A DNA stretch of 64,000 nt from Neobacillus massiliamazoniensis. GTDB taxonomy: Bacteria > Bacillota > Bacilli > Bacillales > Cytobacillaceae. Made by a program: the position numbers and the translations under genes. The notes beneath the pieces are model-generated. The model saw only the letters and a list, made by a program, of their open reading frames with translations, was not told where the DNA came from and made no database searches. The stretch covers positions 620,001-684,000 of the forward strand of contig NZ_CVRB01000003.1 in assembly GCF_001048695.1 (NCBI RefSeq), written 5' to 3'. This document shows, in pieces, positions 1 to 8,969 of the stretch (position 1 is the first letter of the stretch; each line of letters begins with the position of its first letter).

Positions 1-499
1 CTTACGGTTAAAGGAAGACAGCATTGTTTGGGATATTGGTACGTGTACGGGTTCTATCGCGATTGAAGCGGCTAAAATCGCCCGGGAAGGACAAGTCTTT
101 GCGATTGAAAAGAACGACGGAGACCTAGAAAACTGCAAACAAAATTTGGCTAAATTCCGCGTCGATGCCACAATCGTTCATGGGAAAGCACCAGAGGGAT
201 TAGATACCTTCCCCAATCCAGATGCAGTCTTTATCGGCGGGACAGCTGGCGGGATGGAGGAAATTTTGGATATCTGCTGCAGCTGCTTGAAGGAGGGTGG
301 ACGCATCGTCTTAAATGCCGTCACCATCGAAAATCTTTCGGAGGCCATGGCGGCGTTTAAACAGCGGAGTTATCACACCAATATTACGCTCGCACAAATT
401 TCCAGAAGTAAGCCGATTTTGAATCTTACAAGATTCGATGCGTTAAATCCGATATACATAATAGAAGCTTGGCGTCAGGAAGGGGAGTTAAGATGTTAG
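1..499 (+). CDS. cbiT: Cobalt-precorrin-6B/7 C15-methyltransferase (decarboxylating), CbiT, 5'-partial
   Basis: This is the C-terminal part of the SAM-dependent CbiT methyltransferase, which methylates C15 and decarboxylates the C12 acetate side chain of cobalt-precorrin. The reading frame is open from base 2, so the gene starts before the window. The SAM-binding motif I appears as [13 protein letters not shown] about 10 residues in, with Cys where Gly is usual, followed by the acidic motif FAIEKN and the FIGGTAGG motif typical of CbiT/CobL. Bacillus megaterium carries a CbiE-CbiT fusion at this operon position, so this may be the CbiT half of such a fusion; the window cannot show that. The next gene begins 7 bases before this stop. 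Confidence 0.9.
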   Translation, partial: LRLKEDSIVWDIGTCTGSIAIEAAKIAREGQVFAIEKNDGDLENCKQNLAKFRVDATIVHGKAPEGLDTFPNPDAVFIGGTAGGMEEILDICCSCLKEGGRIVLNAVTIENLSEAMAAFKQRSYHTNITLAQISRSKPILNLTRFDALNPIYIIEAWRQEGELRC

Positions 500-1194
500 G
501 GACATTATACGGCTTAGGGGTCGGCCCGGGGGATCCGGAACTGATCACCGTAAAGGCGTTTCGAAAATTAAAGGAATCACCAGTCATTGCCTATCCAAAG
601 AAACAAAGGGGTAGCAAAAGCTATGCCCATCGAATCATTGATGCCTATATTCAGCCGAATGAAAAGGAGATGCTGGGCCTTGTCTTTCCGATGACAAAGG
701 ATCCGGTGACATTGGAAAGAAAATGGACGGAAACAGTGGAAAGTGTCTGGGAGAAGCTGCAGGAGGGGAAGGATGTTGCTTTTGTAACAGAAGGAGATCC
801 CCTGCTTTACAGTACTTTTATCCATATGATGCGCCTCATGCAGGAGAAACATCCGGAGGCCCCGATTGAGGTAGTCCCTGGAATTTCTTCAATAAATGGA
901 GCGGCCTCAAGGCTCGGGATTCCATTAGCAGATGGTGATGAGCATGTGGCGATTGTTCCGGCTCGGGATGACTATGAAACAATGAAAAAAGTAATCGAAG
1001 AGAATGATTGTGTCATTTTTATAAAAGTAGCGAAAGTAATCGATTTAATGCTGGAAGTTTTACGTGATTTAGGTCTGCTTCACAAGGCTTCGGTCGTTAC
1101 AAAGGTGACATCGGATGAAGAGATTATTTGGCGGGCTGACGAGCTGGAAGGAGCCGAGCTTGAATACTTAACGTTAATGGTGGTGAGGAAATGA
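493..1194 (+). CDS. cbiL: Cobalt-precorrin-2 C20-methyltransferase
   Basis: The 233-residue product is a tetrapyrrole methylase that uses SAM to methylate C20 of (cobalt-)precorrin-2, the entry step of the corrin branch. The N-terminal glycine-rich loop [14 protein letters not shown], the central EGDPLLYST motif and [26 protein letters not shown] segment (about residues 130-150) are characteristic of CobI/CbiL. The ATG at 493 is chosen because AGGGGAG lies 5 bases upstream; an upstream in-frame start at 469 lacks a ribosome site. It overlaps cbiT upstream and shares an ATGA overlap with cbiF, so it is translationally coupled in the operon. Confidence 0.93.
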   Translation: MLGTLYGLGVGPGDPELITVKAFRKLKESPVIAYPKKQRGSKSYAHRIIDAYIQPNEKEMLGLVFPMTKDPVTLERKWTETVESVWEKLQEGKDVAFVTEGDPLLYSTFIHMMRLMQEKHPEAPIEVVPGISSINGAASRLGIPLADGDEHVAIVPARDDYETMKKVIEENDCVIFIKVAKVIDLMLEVLRDLGLLHKASVVTKVTSDEEIIWRADELEGAELEYLTLMVVRK

Positions 1195-1964
1195 AGTTAT
1201 ATATCATCGGAGCTGGTCCCGGGGATCCGGATTTAATTACGGTAAAAGGACTGCAGCATCTTCAGGATGCAGACGTTGTCCTATATGCAGACTCCCTTGT
1301 CAACGAAGAATTGATTGCCAAAGTGAAGCCGTCTGCGGAAGTGCTGAAAACTGCAGGTATGCATCTGGAAGAGATGGTGGACATTATGGCCGACCGCATC
1401 AAGCAAGGTAAAAAGGTTGTCCGGGTTCATACCGGAGATCCAGCGGTCTATGGGGCAATCATGGAGCAAATCGTTCTTTTAAAAAAGAAGAACATAGAAG
1501 TAGAAATCGTTCCGGGTGTTAGCTCCGTTTTTGCCGCAGCTGCGGCGGCACAAGCCGAGTTGACGATTCCCGATTTGACGCAAACCGTGATCCTGACAAG
1601 AGCCGAGGGCCGGACCCCGGTGCCGGAATTTGAAAAGCTTGCGGATTTAGCGAAACATCATTGCACGATTGCACTCTTCTTAAGTGCGACGTTGACGAAA
1701 AAGCTGGTTAAGGAATTGACCGGGGCCGGTTGGAGTAAGGATACCCCTGTTGCGGTCGTCTATAAAGCTTCATGGCCGGATCAAAAAATTGTCCGGACGA
1801 CACTTGAACGGTTGGACGAAGATATGCGGATAAACGGGATTCGCAAGCAGGCGATGATTTTGGCCGGCTGGGCCTTAGACGAAAACATTCATGACCGAGA
1901 TTACCGTTCAAAGCTCTATGACAAAACGTTTACGCACGGATTCCGCCGGGGGGTGGAGGCTTGA
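1191..1964 (+). CDS. cbiF: Cobalt-precorrin-4 C11-methyltransferase
   Basis: A 257-residue tetrapyrrole methylase that transfers a methyl group to C11 of (cobalt-)precorrin-4. The sequence shows the family loop GAGPGDPDLITVKG at residues 7-20, HTGDPAVYGAIMEQ near residue 80, and PGVSSVFAAAAAAQAELT-like substrate-loop residues near 105, as in CobM/CbiF. It overlaps cbiL by four bases and its TGA overlaps the ATG of cbiG. Confusion with CobA or CbiL is unlikely because each of those has its own copy in the operon with different central motifs. Confidence 0.93.
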   Translation: MKLYIIGAGPGDPDLITVKGLQHLQDADVVLYADSLVNEELIAKVKPSAEVLKTAGMHLEEMVDIMADRIKQGKKVVRVHTGDPAVYGAIMEQIVLLKKKNIEVEIVPGVSSVFAAAAAAQAELTIPDLTQTVILTRAEGRTPVPEFEKLADLAKHHCTIALFLSATLTKKLVKELTGAGWSKDTPVAVVYKASWPDQKIVRTTLERLDEDMRINGIRKQAMILAGWALDENIHDRDYRSKLYDKTFTHGFRRGVEA

Positions 1965-3085
1965 TGATCGAGCTTCAGGAAGCGCAAAAAGCCCAGATTA
2001 AGCAGAAGGGTAACTATGCTGTTGTCGCGATTACAAAGCATGGGGTAGAACTGGCCCGTAAGCTGGGAAATACGTTTCAAAATGCCGACGTGTACTATAT
2101 GGGGAAATTTGAAAAAGGGGATGAGAAGGAGAAGGAGATACAATTATTCACGGGCAGTGTCCGCCTCCTTCTGCCTTCCCTTTTCGAGGCATACAAGGGA
2201 CTGATCATCATTATTTCCCTTGGAGCTGTGGTGCGTATGATCGCTCCCCTGTTAAAGGATAAAAAAACAGATCCTGCCGTCGTCGTGATCGATGATAAGG
2301 GTGAACATGTGATAAGCGTGCTGTCAGGACATATCGGGGGCGCTAATGAACTTACGAAGGAAGTAGCAGCCGCGCTTAAGGCTCGTCCCATCATTACGAC
2401 GGCTTCGGATGTCCAGGAAACGATTGCTGTTGATTTGTTCGGGAAACGGTTTAGCTGGGTCTGGGACTCGGCAGAAAAGCTGACTCCGGTGAGCGCTTCA
2501 GTCGTGAATGAAGAAAAAATCGCCGTCGTTCAGGAGTCGGGTGAAAAAGATTGGTGGCAATATGGCCGCCCGCTCCCAGAAAACATCAAGTCATATCAAT
2601 CAATTACCGAAGCGCTTGCGGCAAAGCCGGATGCGGCACTTGTGGTGACTCATCGGAACTTATCAGATGACGAAAAGCAAATTTTACATAATGGTGTCTT
2701 ATATCGGCCAAAGGTAGTTGTCCTTGGGATGGGCTGCAACCGTGGTACTTCCACAGAAGAAATTGAAGCAGTGATCGACGAAACGCTTGAAGAATTAAAT
2801 TTTTCGAAAAAAAGTGTCAATGCACTATGTACGATTGATTTAAAAAAGGATGAAGCAGGGCTGTTGGAAGTGGCGAATAAAAACCGCTGGGAGTTTATTT
2901 ATTACATACCAGATGAACTAAATTCCATTCCAATTAAGAACCCTTCAGAAACCGTCTTTAAATATACCGGTGCATACGGCGTCAGTGAACCAGCTGCACT
3001 GCTGTACAGCGGCGCAGAGACCTTAGCGTTAATGAAAAAGAAATCAGGTAATGTAACCATTTCAGTAGCGGTCATTCCCTATTGA
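1964..3085 (+). CDS. cbiG: Cobalt-precorrin-5A hydrolase CbiG
   Basis: CbiG opens the delta-lactone of cobalt-precorrin-5A and releases acetaldehyde, the ring-contraction step of the anaerobic pathway; its presence marks the cobalt-early route. The 373-residue protein has the N-terminal CbiG domain (LGAVVRMIAPLLKDKKTDPAVVVIDD and VISVLSGHIGGANELT segments near residues 85-130), a central linker, and the C-terminal CbiG_C domain (VVLGMGCNRGTS near 255, and KSVNALCTIDLKKDE). The ATG at 1964 in a TGATG junction follows a GGGTGGAGG site and is preferred to the adjacent TTG. Confidence 0.92.
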   Translation: MIELQEAQKAQIKQKGNYAVVAITKHGVELARKLGNTFQNADVYYMGKFEKGDEKEKEIQLFTGSVRLLLPSLFEAYKGLIIIISLGAVVRMIAPLLKDKKTDPAVVVIDDKGEHVISVLSGHIGGANELTKEVAAALKARPIITTASDVQETIAVDLFGKRFSWVWDSAEKLTPVSASVVNEEKIAVVQESGEKDWWQYGRPLPENIKSYQSITEALAAKPDAALVVTHRNLSDDEKQILHNGVLYRPKVVVLGMGCNRGTSTEEIEAVIDETLEELNFSKKSVNALCTIDLKKDEAGLLEVANKNRWEFIYYIPDELNSIPIKNPSETVFKYTGAYGVSEPAALLYSGAETLALMKKKSGNVTISVAVIPY

Positions 3086-3102
3086 TTAAGGAGGGATATG
3101 GA

Positions 3103-4473
3103 ATGTCAAGTCGCCGACTTGTGATTGCAGGGACAGGTAGTGGTGTCGGGAAAACAACATTGACGATTGGGCTTATGTCGGCTTTAAGGAAAAAGGGGTA
3201 TACCGTCCAGGGCTTCAAATGCGGTCCGGATTATATTGACCCCACCTACCATACAGCAGTAACCGGGAGAATTTCGAGAAACATAGACAGCTGGATGCTC
3301 AACCATGAGATGGTCAAGGAGATTGTCATCCGTGCGAGTGAAGGTGCGGATATTTCCATCATTGAAGGAGTTATGGGATTCTTTGACGGAAAAAATCCAT
3401 TGAATAATACTGGCTCGACAGCTGAAATCAGCCTTATTACGGAAAGCCCGGTGATCCTCGTGGTCAATTGTGCCAGCATGGCCCGAAGCGCCGCCGCCAT
3501 CGTCAAGGGTTTTCAAGAGTTTCTCAAGGAAGCAAATATTGTCGGCGTGATTGCCAATCGGGTAGGCAGTGAAGGCCATTTTAAAATCGTCAAAGCCGCG
3601 ATTGAACAAGAGTGCGGGATATCTGTCCTTGGGTATGTGAAAAGAAATGATGAACTTACGATCCCGGAACGGCATTTGGGGTTGATCCCTTCCGTTGAAC
3701 GAGGAGAATTGGATCCATTTTTTGACCAGCTCGGCGATTCAATTCTTGAAACCATAGATGTTGAGACTTTATATGAGTTAGCAAAAGCCACTCCTCTGAA
3801 AGTTAAAGAATCACAGTTTAGGAGAAAGGAAAGGGCAACCGTAAGAATGGCGGTTGCAAGAGATGCTGCCTTCAATTTTTACTATCAGGAAAATCTTGAC
3901 ATGCTTGAAGCTTATGGAGTTGAACTGATCGAGTTCTCCCCATTAAAGGGGGAGACGTTGCCGGAACAGGTCGATGGCTTATATATCGGAGGCGGATTTC
4001 CCGAGGAATTTGCTCAAGAACTGGCTGAAAATACACGTGTAAAGAACTCGGTTCAATCCGCGATTGAAAATGGGCTGCCAACCCTGGCCGAATGCGGCGG
4101 TTTTATGTACTTAACCGAATCGTTGGAAACAACTAATGAAAAGAAATATGAGATGGTCGGGATCATTCCCGGTGCTGTGAAAATGCAGCCTAAGCTGGCC
4201 GCCCTCGGATATCGTGAAATCACAGCAGAGGAAGGAAATTTCTTGTTAGCAGGAAATCTGACAGCCCGAGGACATGAATTCCACTACTCCACCTTTCAGC
4301 CAAGAACCGATTTTCAGCCTGCCTTCCAAACGAAAGGAATGCGCGGCTTTAAACAAGAAGGATATCGAAATGGCAATTTAATCGCTGGTTATACCCATTT
4401 TCATTTTGGCTCATGCCCTGGTCTTGTCGAAAATTGGGTGAACAAATGTAAGGAGTTCAAAAAAAATGGCTAA
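3103..4473 (+). CDS. cbiA: Cobyrinate a,c-diamide synthase
   Basis: This glutamine-dependent amidotransferase amidates the a and c side chains of (cobalt-)cobyrinate using ATP. The 456-residue protein has an N-terminal P-loop of the dethiobiotin-synthetase type, GTGSGVGKTTLT (about residues 10-21), and a C-terminal class I glutaminase-like domain with the nucleophile Cys in TLAECGGFMYL (about residue 330) and a late HFHFGSCPG histidine segment. The ATG at 3103 follows AAGGAGGG with good spacing; an earlier in-frame start would overlap cbiG without a ribosome site. It overlaps cbiP by 8 bases. Confidence 0.93.
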   Translation: MSSRRLVIAGTGSGVGKTTLTIGLMSALRKKGYTVQGFKCGPDYIDPTYHTAVTGRISRNIDSWMLNHEMVKEIVIRASEGADISIIEGVMGFFDGKNPLNNTGSTAEISLITESPVILVVNCASMARSAAAIVKGFQEFLKEANIVGVIANRVGSEGHFKIVKAAIEQECGISVLGYVKRNDELTIPERHLGLIPSVERGELDPFFDQLGDSILETIDVETLYELAKATPLKVKESQFRRKERATVRMAVARDAAFNFYYQENLDMLEAYGVELIEFSPLKGETLPEQVDGLYIGGGFPEEFAQELAENTRVKNSVQSAIENGLPTLAECGGFMYLTESLETTNEKKYEMVGIIPGAVKMQPKLAALGYREITAEEGNFLLAGNLTARGHEFHYSTFQPRTDFQPAFQTKGMRGFKQEGYRNGNLIAGYTHFHFGSCPGLVENWVNKCKEFKKNG

Positions 4474-5983
4474 GGCGCTTCCACTAATGTTCCAAGGAAC
4501 TAATTCCGATGTCGGCAAAAGTGTCGTCGTCACGGCCTTTTGCCGGATTTTCGCCCAGGATGGACATAAAACGGTCCCGTTTAAATCACAAAATATGGCG
4601 TTAAATTCCTATATCACCATAGACGGAAAAGAGATAGGAAGAGCCCAAGGAGTTCAGGCAGAAGCGGCAGGGATTATGGCAACTACGGATATGAACCCGA
4701 TTTTACTCAAGCCGAACAGGGATAATCAAGCACAGATTGTCGTCCATGGAAAACCGTACAAGAATATGGAAGCAGGTGCGTATCGCAGGGAATTCTTCCA
4801 AACAGGATTGGAGCTCATTCAGCAATCGCTTTCCACCCTGTCAGAAAGATATGAACGGATCGTCATTGAAGGGGCGGGCAGTCCGGCCGAGATTAATCTG
4901 AATGACCGGGAAATGGTCAATATGAGGGTTGCCAGAATGGCGGACGCCCCTGTGATCTTGATTGGGGATATCGAAAAAGGCGGGGTGTTTGCCAGTTTAG
5001 TAGGAACCCTTCAGCTGATGGAACCGGAGGACCGCGATCGGGTAATTGGCGTCATCATCAATAAATTCCGCGGCGATATCCGCCTGCTGGAATCCGGATT
5101 AACGTGGTTTGAGGAATATACAGGAAAACCAATTCTCGGTGTGGTCCCTTATATGGAGAATTTAAACATCGATGCCGAGGATTCGGTGATTTTAAATCAA
5201 TATACCTCTGTCCGAAATGCCGAAAAAGAACTCGATATTGCTGTCATCCAGTATCCGAAAATCTCCAATTTCACCGATGTCGATCCGTTTTTTGCCGAGC
5301 AGGATTGCCACGTCCGTTTCATCACAAGGGCGGATCAATTGCACGAGCCAGACTTGGTGATTCTCCCCGGCAGCAAGAATACCATTGAGGATTTACTGTT
5401 TTTACGAAAAAGCGGCATCGCCCAAAAAATAGCGGAATTACAGAAAAAGAAACATACCATGATATTCGGGGTTTGTGGCGGCTATCAAATGCTCGGTGAA
5501 AAAATCGCCGACCCATTTGCGATCGAATCACTCAATCAAGAAGTCGAAGGACTTCGCTTCCTGCCAATCAAGACGGCATTTACGAAAGAAAAGAAGACCG
5601 TATTATCGAATGGATCCTTAAACCTCTACGGAAAAAGTTTCAACGTGACAGGTTATGAGATTCATATGGGAGAAACGCGTGTGACGGTAGAGTCGCGGGG
5701 GTTAATTGAAACAAAGAACGGATGGGATGGCTGTAAAGCCCTGGACGAAAAAATCATCGGCACCTATTTTCATGGGATTTTCCATAATGATGAATTTCGG
5801 AAGGAACTGCTCAATCAGATTCGCCAAATAAAGGGACTAGCACCGATCTATCAGCGCGTATCGTTTAACCAATTGCGCGAGGAAGCGTTTGATCGGTTGG
5901 CGGACCATGTAAGAGGAAATGTAAAACTCGATGTCATTGAACAATTAATGAAAGATTACCAAAAAAGGGGGATTACCCAATGA
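4466..5983 (+). CDS. cbiP: Cobyric acid synthase
   Basis: CbiP/CobQ amidates side chains b, d, e and g of adenosyl-cobyrinate a,c-diamide with glutamine and ATP. At 505 residues it is the usual family length. The ATP-binding loop GTNSDVGKS is at residues 10-18, the FKSQNMALNS substrate motif follows near residue 40, and the glutaminase nucleophile is in FGVCGGYQML near residue 335, with the YFHGIFHN histidine motif near 430. It overlaps cbiA upstream and the ATG of cobT downstream. Confidence 0.95.
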   Translation: MAKALPLMFQGTNSDVGKSVVVTAFCRIFAQDGHKTVPFKSQNMALNSYITIDGKEIGRAQGVQAEAAGIMATTDMNPILLKPNRDNQAQIVVHGKPYKNMEAGAYRREFFQTGLELIQQSLSTLSERYERIVIEGAGSPAEINLNDREMVNMRVARMADAPVILIGDIEKGGVFASLVGTLQLMEPEDRDRVIGVIINKFRGDIRLLESGLTWFEEYTGKPILGVVPYMENLNIDAEDSVILNQYTSVRNAEKELDIAVIQYPKISNFTDVDPFFAEQDCHVRFITRADQLHEPDLVILPGSKNTIEDLLFLRKSGIAQKIAELQKKKHTMIFGVCGGYQMLGEKIADPFAIESLNQEVEGLRFLPIKTAFTKEKKTVLSNGSLNLYGKSFNVTGYEIHMGETRVTVESRGLIETKNGWDGCKALDEKIIGTYFHGIFHNDEFRKELLNQIRQIKGLAPIYQRVSFNQLREEAFDRLADHVRGNVKLDVIEQLMKDYQKRGITQ

Positions 5984-7020
5984 ATGGTTTGAAAACGTCT
6001 ATTCAGCCTCTGGATATAGAAATGGGGCAACAGGTTCGCAATTATCTCGATACCTTAACGAAACCACCCGGGAGTTTGGGCAGATTAGAGGAGTTAGCGA
6101 TTCAACTAGCAGAAATCACTTCTGAAGCATTTCCTGTCGTGTCGCCAGCAGGCGTGATTGTGTTTGCCGGGGATCACGGAGTGGTTGAAGAAGGAGTCTC
6201 CGCTTTCCCGCAGGAAGTGACCGTGCAAATGGTAATGAACTTTTTAAACAACGGTGCAGCCATCAATGTCTTTAGCCGACAAATTGGAGCAATGTTTGAA
6301 GTAGTCGATATCGGTGTTGCTGCCGATATTGCGGCTGAAAGTGTCGTGAAACGAAAGGTTCGCTATGGTACAAATAATTTTTGCAAACAGGATGCGATGA
6401 CGAGAGAAGAAGTCGAACTTGCCATCTCTGCCGGATATGAACGGGCTGAAAACATGATTCAGCAAGGATGCAAATGCTTAATACTTGGTGAAATGGGAAT
6501 CGGCAATACCACTCCGAGCAGTGCGATCTTAGCAGTTTTAAGCGGTCAGGACATCAGTAAGCTTGTCGGAAAGGGAACAGGGATTGCCACAGAAAAAATC
6601 ATCCATAAACAAGAGGTGATTGTACGGGCACTAACGGAAAGAAAGCCTGATCGGAAGGATCCGATCGATATTTTAGCCAAAATAGGCGGCTTGGAAATAG
6701 CCGGAATGACAGGAGCGATGCTGGCGGCAGCAGCGAACCGGATCCCGATTTTGGTCGATGGGTTTATTTGTACGATTTCTGCCCTGTTGGCAAGGGGAAT
6801 TTGCGATTCCGCCAGTGATTATATGATTGTCGGGCATCGTTCCGTTGAACCGGGGCACGAAATTGCCCTTAAGTTATTAGGAAAGAAGCCACTGCTAGAT
6901 TTAGATTTGCGTCTAGGAGAAGGAAGCGGGGCAGCGGTCGCCTTTCCAATCTTACAATCGGCGACATTGATGCTGAAAGAAATGGCCACCTTTGCATCTG
7001 CTGGCATTTCAAAAGAGTAA
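5980..7020 (+). CDS. cobT: Nicotinate-nucleotide-dimethylbenzimidazole phosphoribosyltransferase
   Basis: CobT makes alpha-ribazole 5'-phosphate from nicotinate mononucleotide and a lower-ligand base such as dimethylbenzimidazole. The 346-residue protein shows KPPGSLGRLE near residue 28, FAGDHGV near 64, the EMGIGNTTPSSA phosphate-binding loop near 170, and the C-terminal LRLGEGSGAA motif that carries the catalytic glutamate (about residue 315). It starts inside the 3' end of cbiP and is separated from cobA by 19 bases. Its place in the operon supplies the lower ligand for the corrinoids made upstream. Confidence 0.95.
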   Translation: MNGLKTSIQPLDIEMGQQVRNYLDTLTKPPGSLGRLEELAIQLAEITSEAFPVVSPAGVIVFAGDHGVVEEGVSAFPQEVTVQMVMNFLNNGAAINVFSRQIGAMFEVVDIGVAADIAAESVVKRKVRYGTNNFCKQDAMTREEVELAISAGYERAENMIQQGCKCLILGEMGIGNTTPSSAILAVLSGQDISKLVGKGTGIATEKIIHKQEVIVRALTERKPDRKDPIDILAKIGGLEIAGMTGAMLAAAANRIPILVDGFICTISALLARGICDSASDYMIVGHRSVEPGHEIALKLLGKKPLLDLDLRLGEGSGAAVAFPILQSATLMLKEMATFASAGISKE

Positions 7021-7039
7021 TAGTAAAAGGAGAAAAATT

Positions 7040-7825
7040 ATGACTAAAGGAAAAGTGTATCTTGTCGGTGCCGGTCCGGGAGATCCCAAGCTAATTACAG
7101 TCTATGGGATGGATTGCATCCAGCAGGCCGATGTGATTTTATATGACCGCCTAGTGAATGAAGAACTGCTAAAATACGCAAAACCGCATGCTGAGCTGAT
7201 TTTTTGTGGCAAACAGCCGGGAAAACATCACATCATCCAACAACAAATTCATGAACTGTTACTTGAGAAAGCCACGGAAGGGAAGACGGTTACTAGATTA
7301 AAAGGGGGCGATCCCTGTATCTTTGGCCGCGTTGGGGAAGAAGCAGAATTACTCGCTGAAAACGGCATCAGCTATGAAATCGTGCCGGGGATTACATCCG
7401 GAATCGCCGCACCTGCCTATGCCGGAATTCCTGTTACCCACCGCGATTATGCTTCCTCTTTCGCCATCGTCACCGGTCACAGCCGGGCGGAAAAGGAACA
7501 GGATGAATTGAATTGGCCAGCCCTCGCCCAAGGGATCGATACGATTGCCTTTTACATGGGGGTAGGGAATTTAAACTATATATGTACTAGGTTAATAGAA
7601 AATGGAAGAAGCCCTGAAACGAAAGCTGCGATTATTCAATGGGGGACGAGTGACCGTCAGAGGACGATTACCGGAAGTTTAAAAGATATCGAAGAACGCG
7701 CCCTTGAAGCCGGCATCGCCCATCCAGCGATAGTCCTTGTTGGCGATGTTGTTGGTTTAAGGGATAAGTTGCGGTGGTTTCCAGAAACGGAAGTAAAACA
7801 TGCAGCAGGTATAGGGAGGGAGTAA
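7040..7825 (+). CDS. cobA: Uroporphyrinogen-III C-methyltransferase (SUMT)
   Basis: SUMT methylates uroporphyrinogen III at C2 and C7 to give precorrin-2, the branch point to corrin, siroheme and F430. The 261-residue single-domain protein has VGAGPGDPKLITVYG at the N terminus, RLKGGDPCIFGRVGEEAE near residue 85, and the GITSGIAAPAYAGIPVTHRD-type segment near 115. The ATG at 7040 is chosen for its AAAGGAG site 10 bases upstream; a longer in-frame extension into cobT has no ribosome site. This corresponds to cysG(A) of the B. megaterium cobalamin operon. Confidence 0.94.
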   Translation: MTKGKVYLVGAGPGDPKLITVYGMDCIQQADVILYDRLVNEELLKYAKPHAELIFCGKQPGKHHIIQQQIHELLLEKATEGKTVTRLKGGDPCIFGRVGEEAELLAENGISYEIVPGITSGIAAPAYAGIPVTHRDYASSFAIVTGHSRAEKEQDELNWPALAQGIDTIAFYMGVGNLNYICTRLIENGRSPETKAAIIQWGTSDRQRTITGSLKDIEERALEAGIAHPAIVLVGDVVGLRDKLRWFPETEVKHAAGIGRE

Positions 7826-7826
7826 G

Positions 7827-8396
7827 ATGTCGATTATAGCGGAAATCAAAAATCGGAGAGCGATTCGTGATTATGCGGCACGAGAAGTCGAAGATGAAAA
7901 GATTCACACCTTATTAGAAGCCGCGACATGGGCTCCAAATGACCGGATGCGAGAACCATGGGGCTTCTATGTGATTAAAGGGGAAGCCAAAAAACGCTAT
8001 GAGAATTTGGCCAATGAATATTTGCAGGAACGCTTTCCGACGAAACCAAATTTGATAGAAAGCTCATTAAAGGTACTGGAAACGACACCAGTTCACATTG
8101 TTGTGACAGCCGACATCGTTCCAGGGGATGAAGAAGCCTCAATCGATAATGAATATGCAGTATGCTGTGCCATCCATTCGATGTGGCTTGCCGCAAAAGA
8201 ATTGGGCTTGGGACTGGTCTGGCGGACAAGGGGTGTAGGTCTGGTTCGGGACGAGAGAATGTACGAGTTTATCGGATCACCGCAAAATAAAAAAATCATC
8301 GGAAACCTGTTTATCGGTTATCCGGATGACGAAGCGCTAAAAAAAGCCAAAGCACCGGCCCGCACTTCATTTGAAGAAAAAACAGTCTGGCTATAA
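7827..8396 (+). CDS. Nitroreductase-family flavoprotein in the cobalamin operon
   Basis: The 189-residue protein belongs to the FMN-dependent nitroreductase fold: it opens with IKNRRAIRDYAAREVEDEKIHTLLEAATWAPNDRM-type FMN-binding residues (Arg-Arg near 10-12, WAPN near 38) and has a C-terminal FIGYPDDE segment near residue 163. It lies one base after cobA and 15 bases before cobO. B. megaterium has a gene of unknown role, cbiY, between cysG(A) and btuR, the same position; I take this as the likely counterpart. A BluB-like role in dimethylbenzimidazole synthesis or a cob(II) reductase role are possibilities suggested only by context; YdjA-type nitroreductases look similar. Confidence 0.8.
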   Translation: MSIIAEIKNRRAIRDYAAREVEDEKIHTLLEAATWAPNDRMREPWGFYVIKGEAKKRYENLANEYLQERFPTKPNLIESSLKVLETTPVHIVVTADIVPGDEEASIDNEYAVCCAIHSMWLAAKELGLGLVWRTRGVGLVRDERMYEFIGSPQNKKIIGNLFIGYPDDEALKKAKAPARTSFEEKTVWL

Positions 8397-8411
8397 CGAG
8401 GAGGAAATGAG

Positions 8412-8969
8412 ATGACAGGGTTAGTAGAAGACAAAGCCAAGCGCGGATTAACTTTAGTATATACCGGCGATGGAAAGGGAAAAACGACGGCGGCCCTTGG
8501 GCTCGCCATCCGGGCTGTCGGAAGAGGGAAACGTGTGCTCATAATTCAATTTATTAAATCACATGAAAGAACGTATGGGGAAAAAATCACGTTCGAAAAA
8601 TTGGGGATTGAAATTGTTCAAACAGGAGTGGGCTTTACCTGGACGAAAACACCAGAGGAACATCGGGAGGCCTTAAAAACAGCATGGGCCTTTACGAAGG
8701 AAAAGGTGCTGTTTGGCGGATTCGATGTCGTGATTTTAGATGAATTGAATAATGCTCTGGCTATCGATAAATTTCCGATTGAGGATGTCCTTCCATTAAA
8801 CGAAGTCCTTGAGTTGATCCATCACCGACCAATGGGGATGCATCTGGTGATTACGGGACGGTCTGCCAAGGAGGATATCAAGGCATGCGCTGATTTGGTA
8901 ACCGAAATGAGGCCAGTGAAGCATTATTATAATGAAGGAATTCCTGCGGTGAAAGGAATTGAGTTTTAA
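8412..8969 (+). CDS. cobO: Cob(I)yrinic acid a,c-diamide adenosyltransferase (CobA/CobO/BtuR type)
   Basis: This enzyme transfers the 5'-deoxyadenosyl group of ATP to Co(I) corrinoids, forming the coenzyme upper ligand. The 185-residue protein has the unusual P-loop GDGKGKTTAALG at about residues 17-28, a VVILDELNNAL Walker-B-like strand near 107, and LVITGRSA near 140, as in BtuR/CobO rather than the PduO or EutT families. A GAGGAAATGAG site precedes the ATG. Its stop overlaps the start of cobD (TAATG). Confidence 0.94.
   Translation: MTGLVEDKAKRGLTLVYTGDGKGKTTAALGLAIRAVGRGKRVLIIQFIKSHERTYGEKITFEKLGIEIVQTGVGFTWTKTPEEHREALKTAWAFTKEKVLFGGFDVVILDELNNALAIDKFPIEDVLPLNEVLELIHHRPMGMHLVITGRSAKEDIKACADLVTEMRPVKHYYNEGIPAVKGIEF

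Noticed and set aside
3184-3675. A 163-codon open frame antisense to cbiA
   Set aside because: Same reason: it lies fully inside cbiA and has no independent support.
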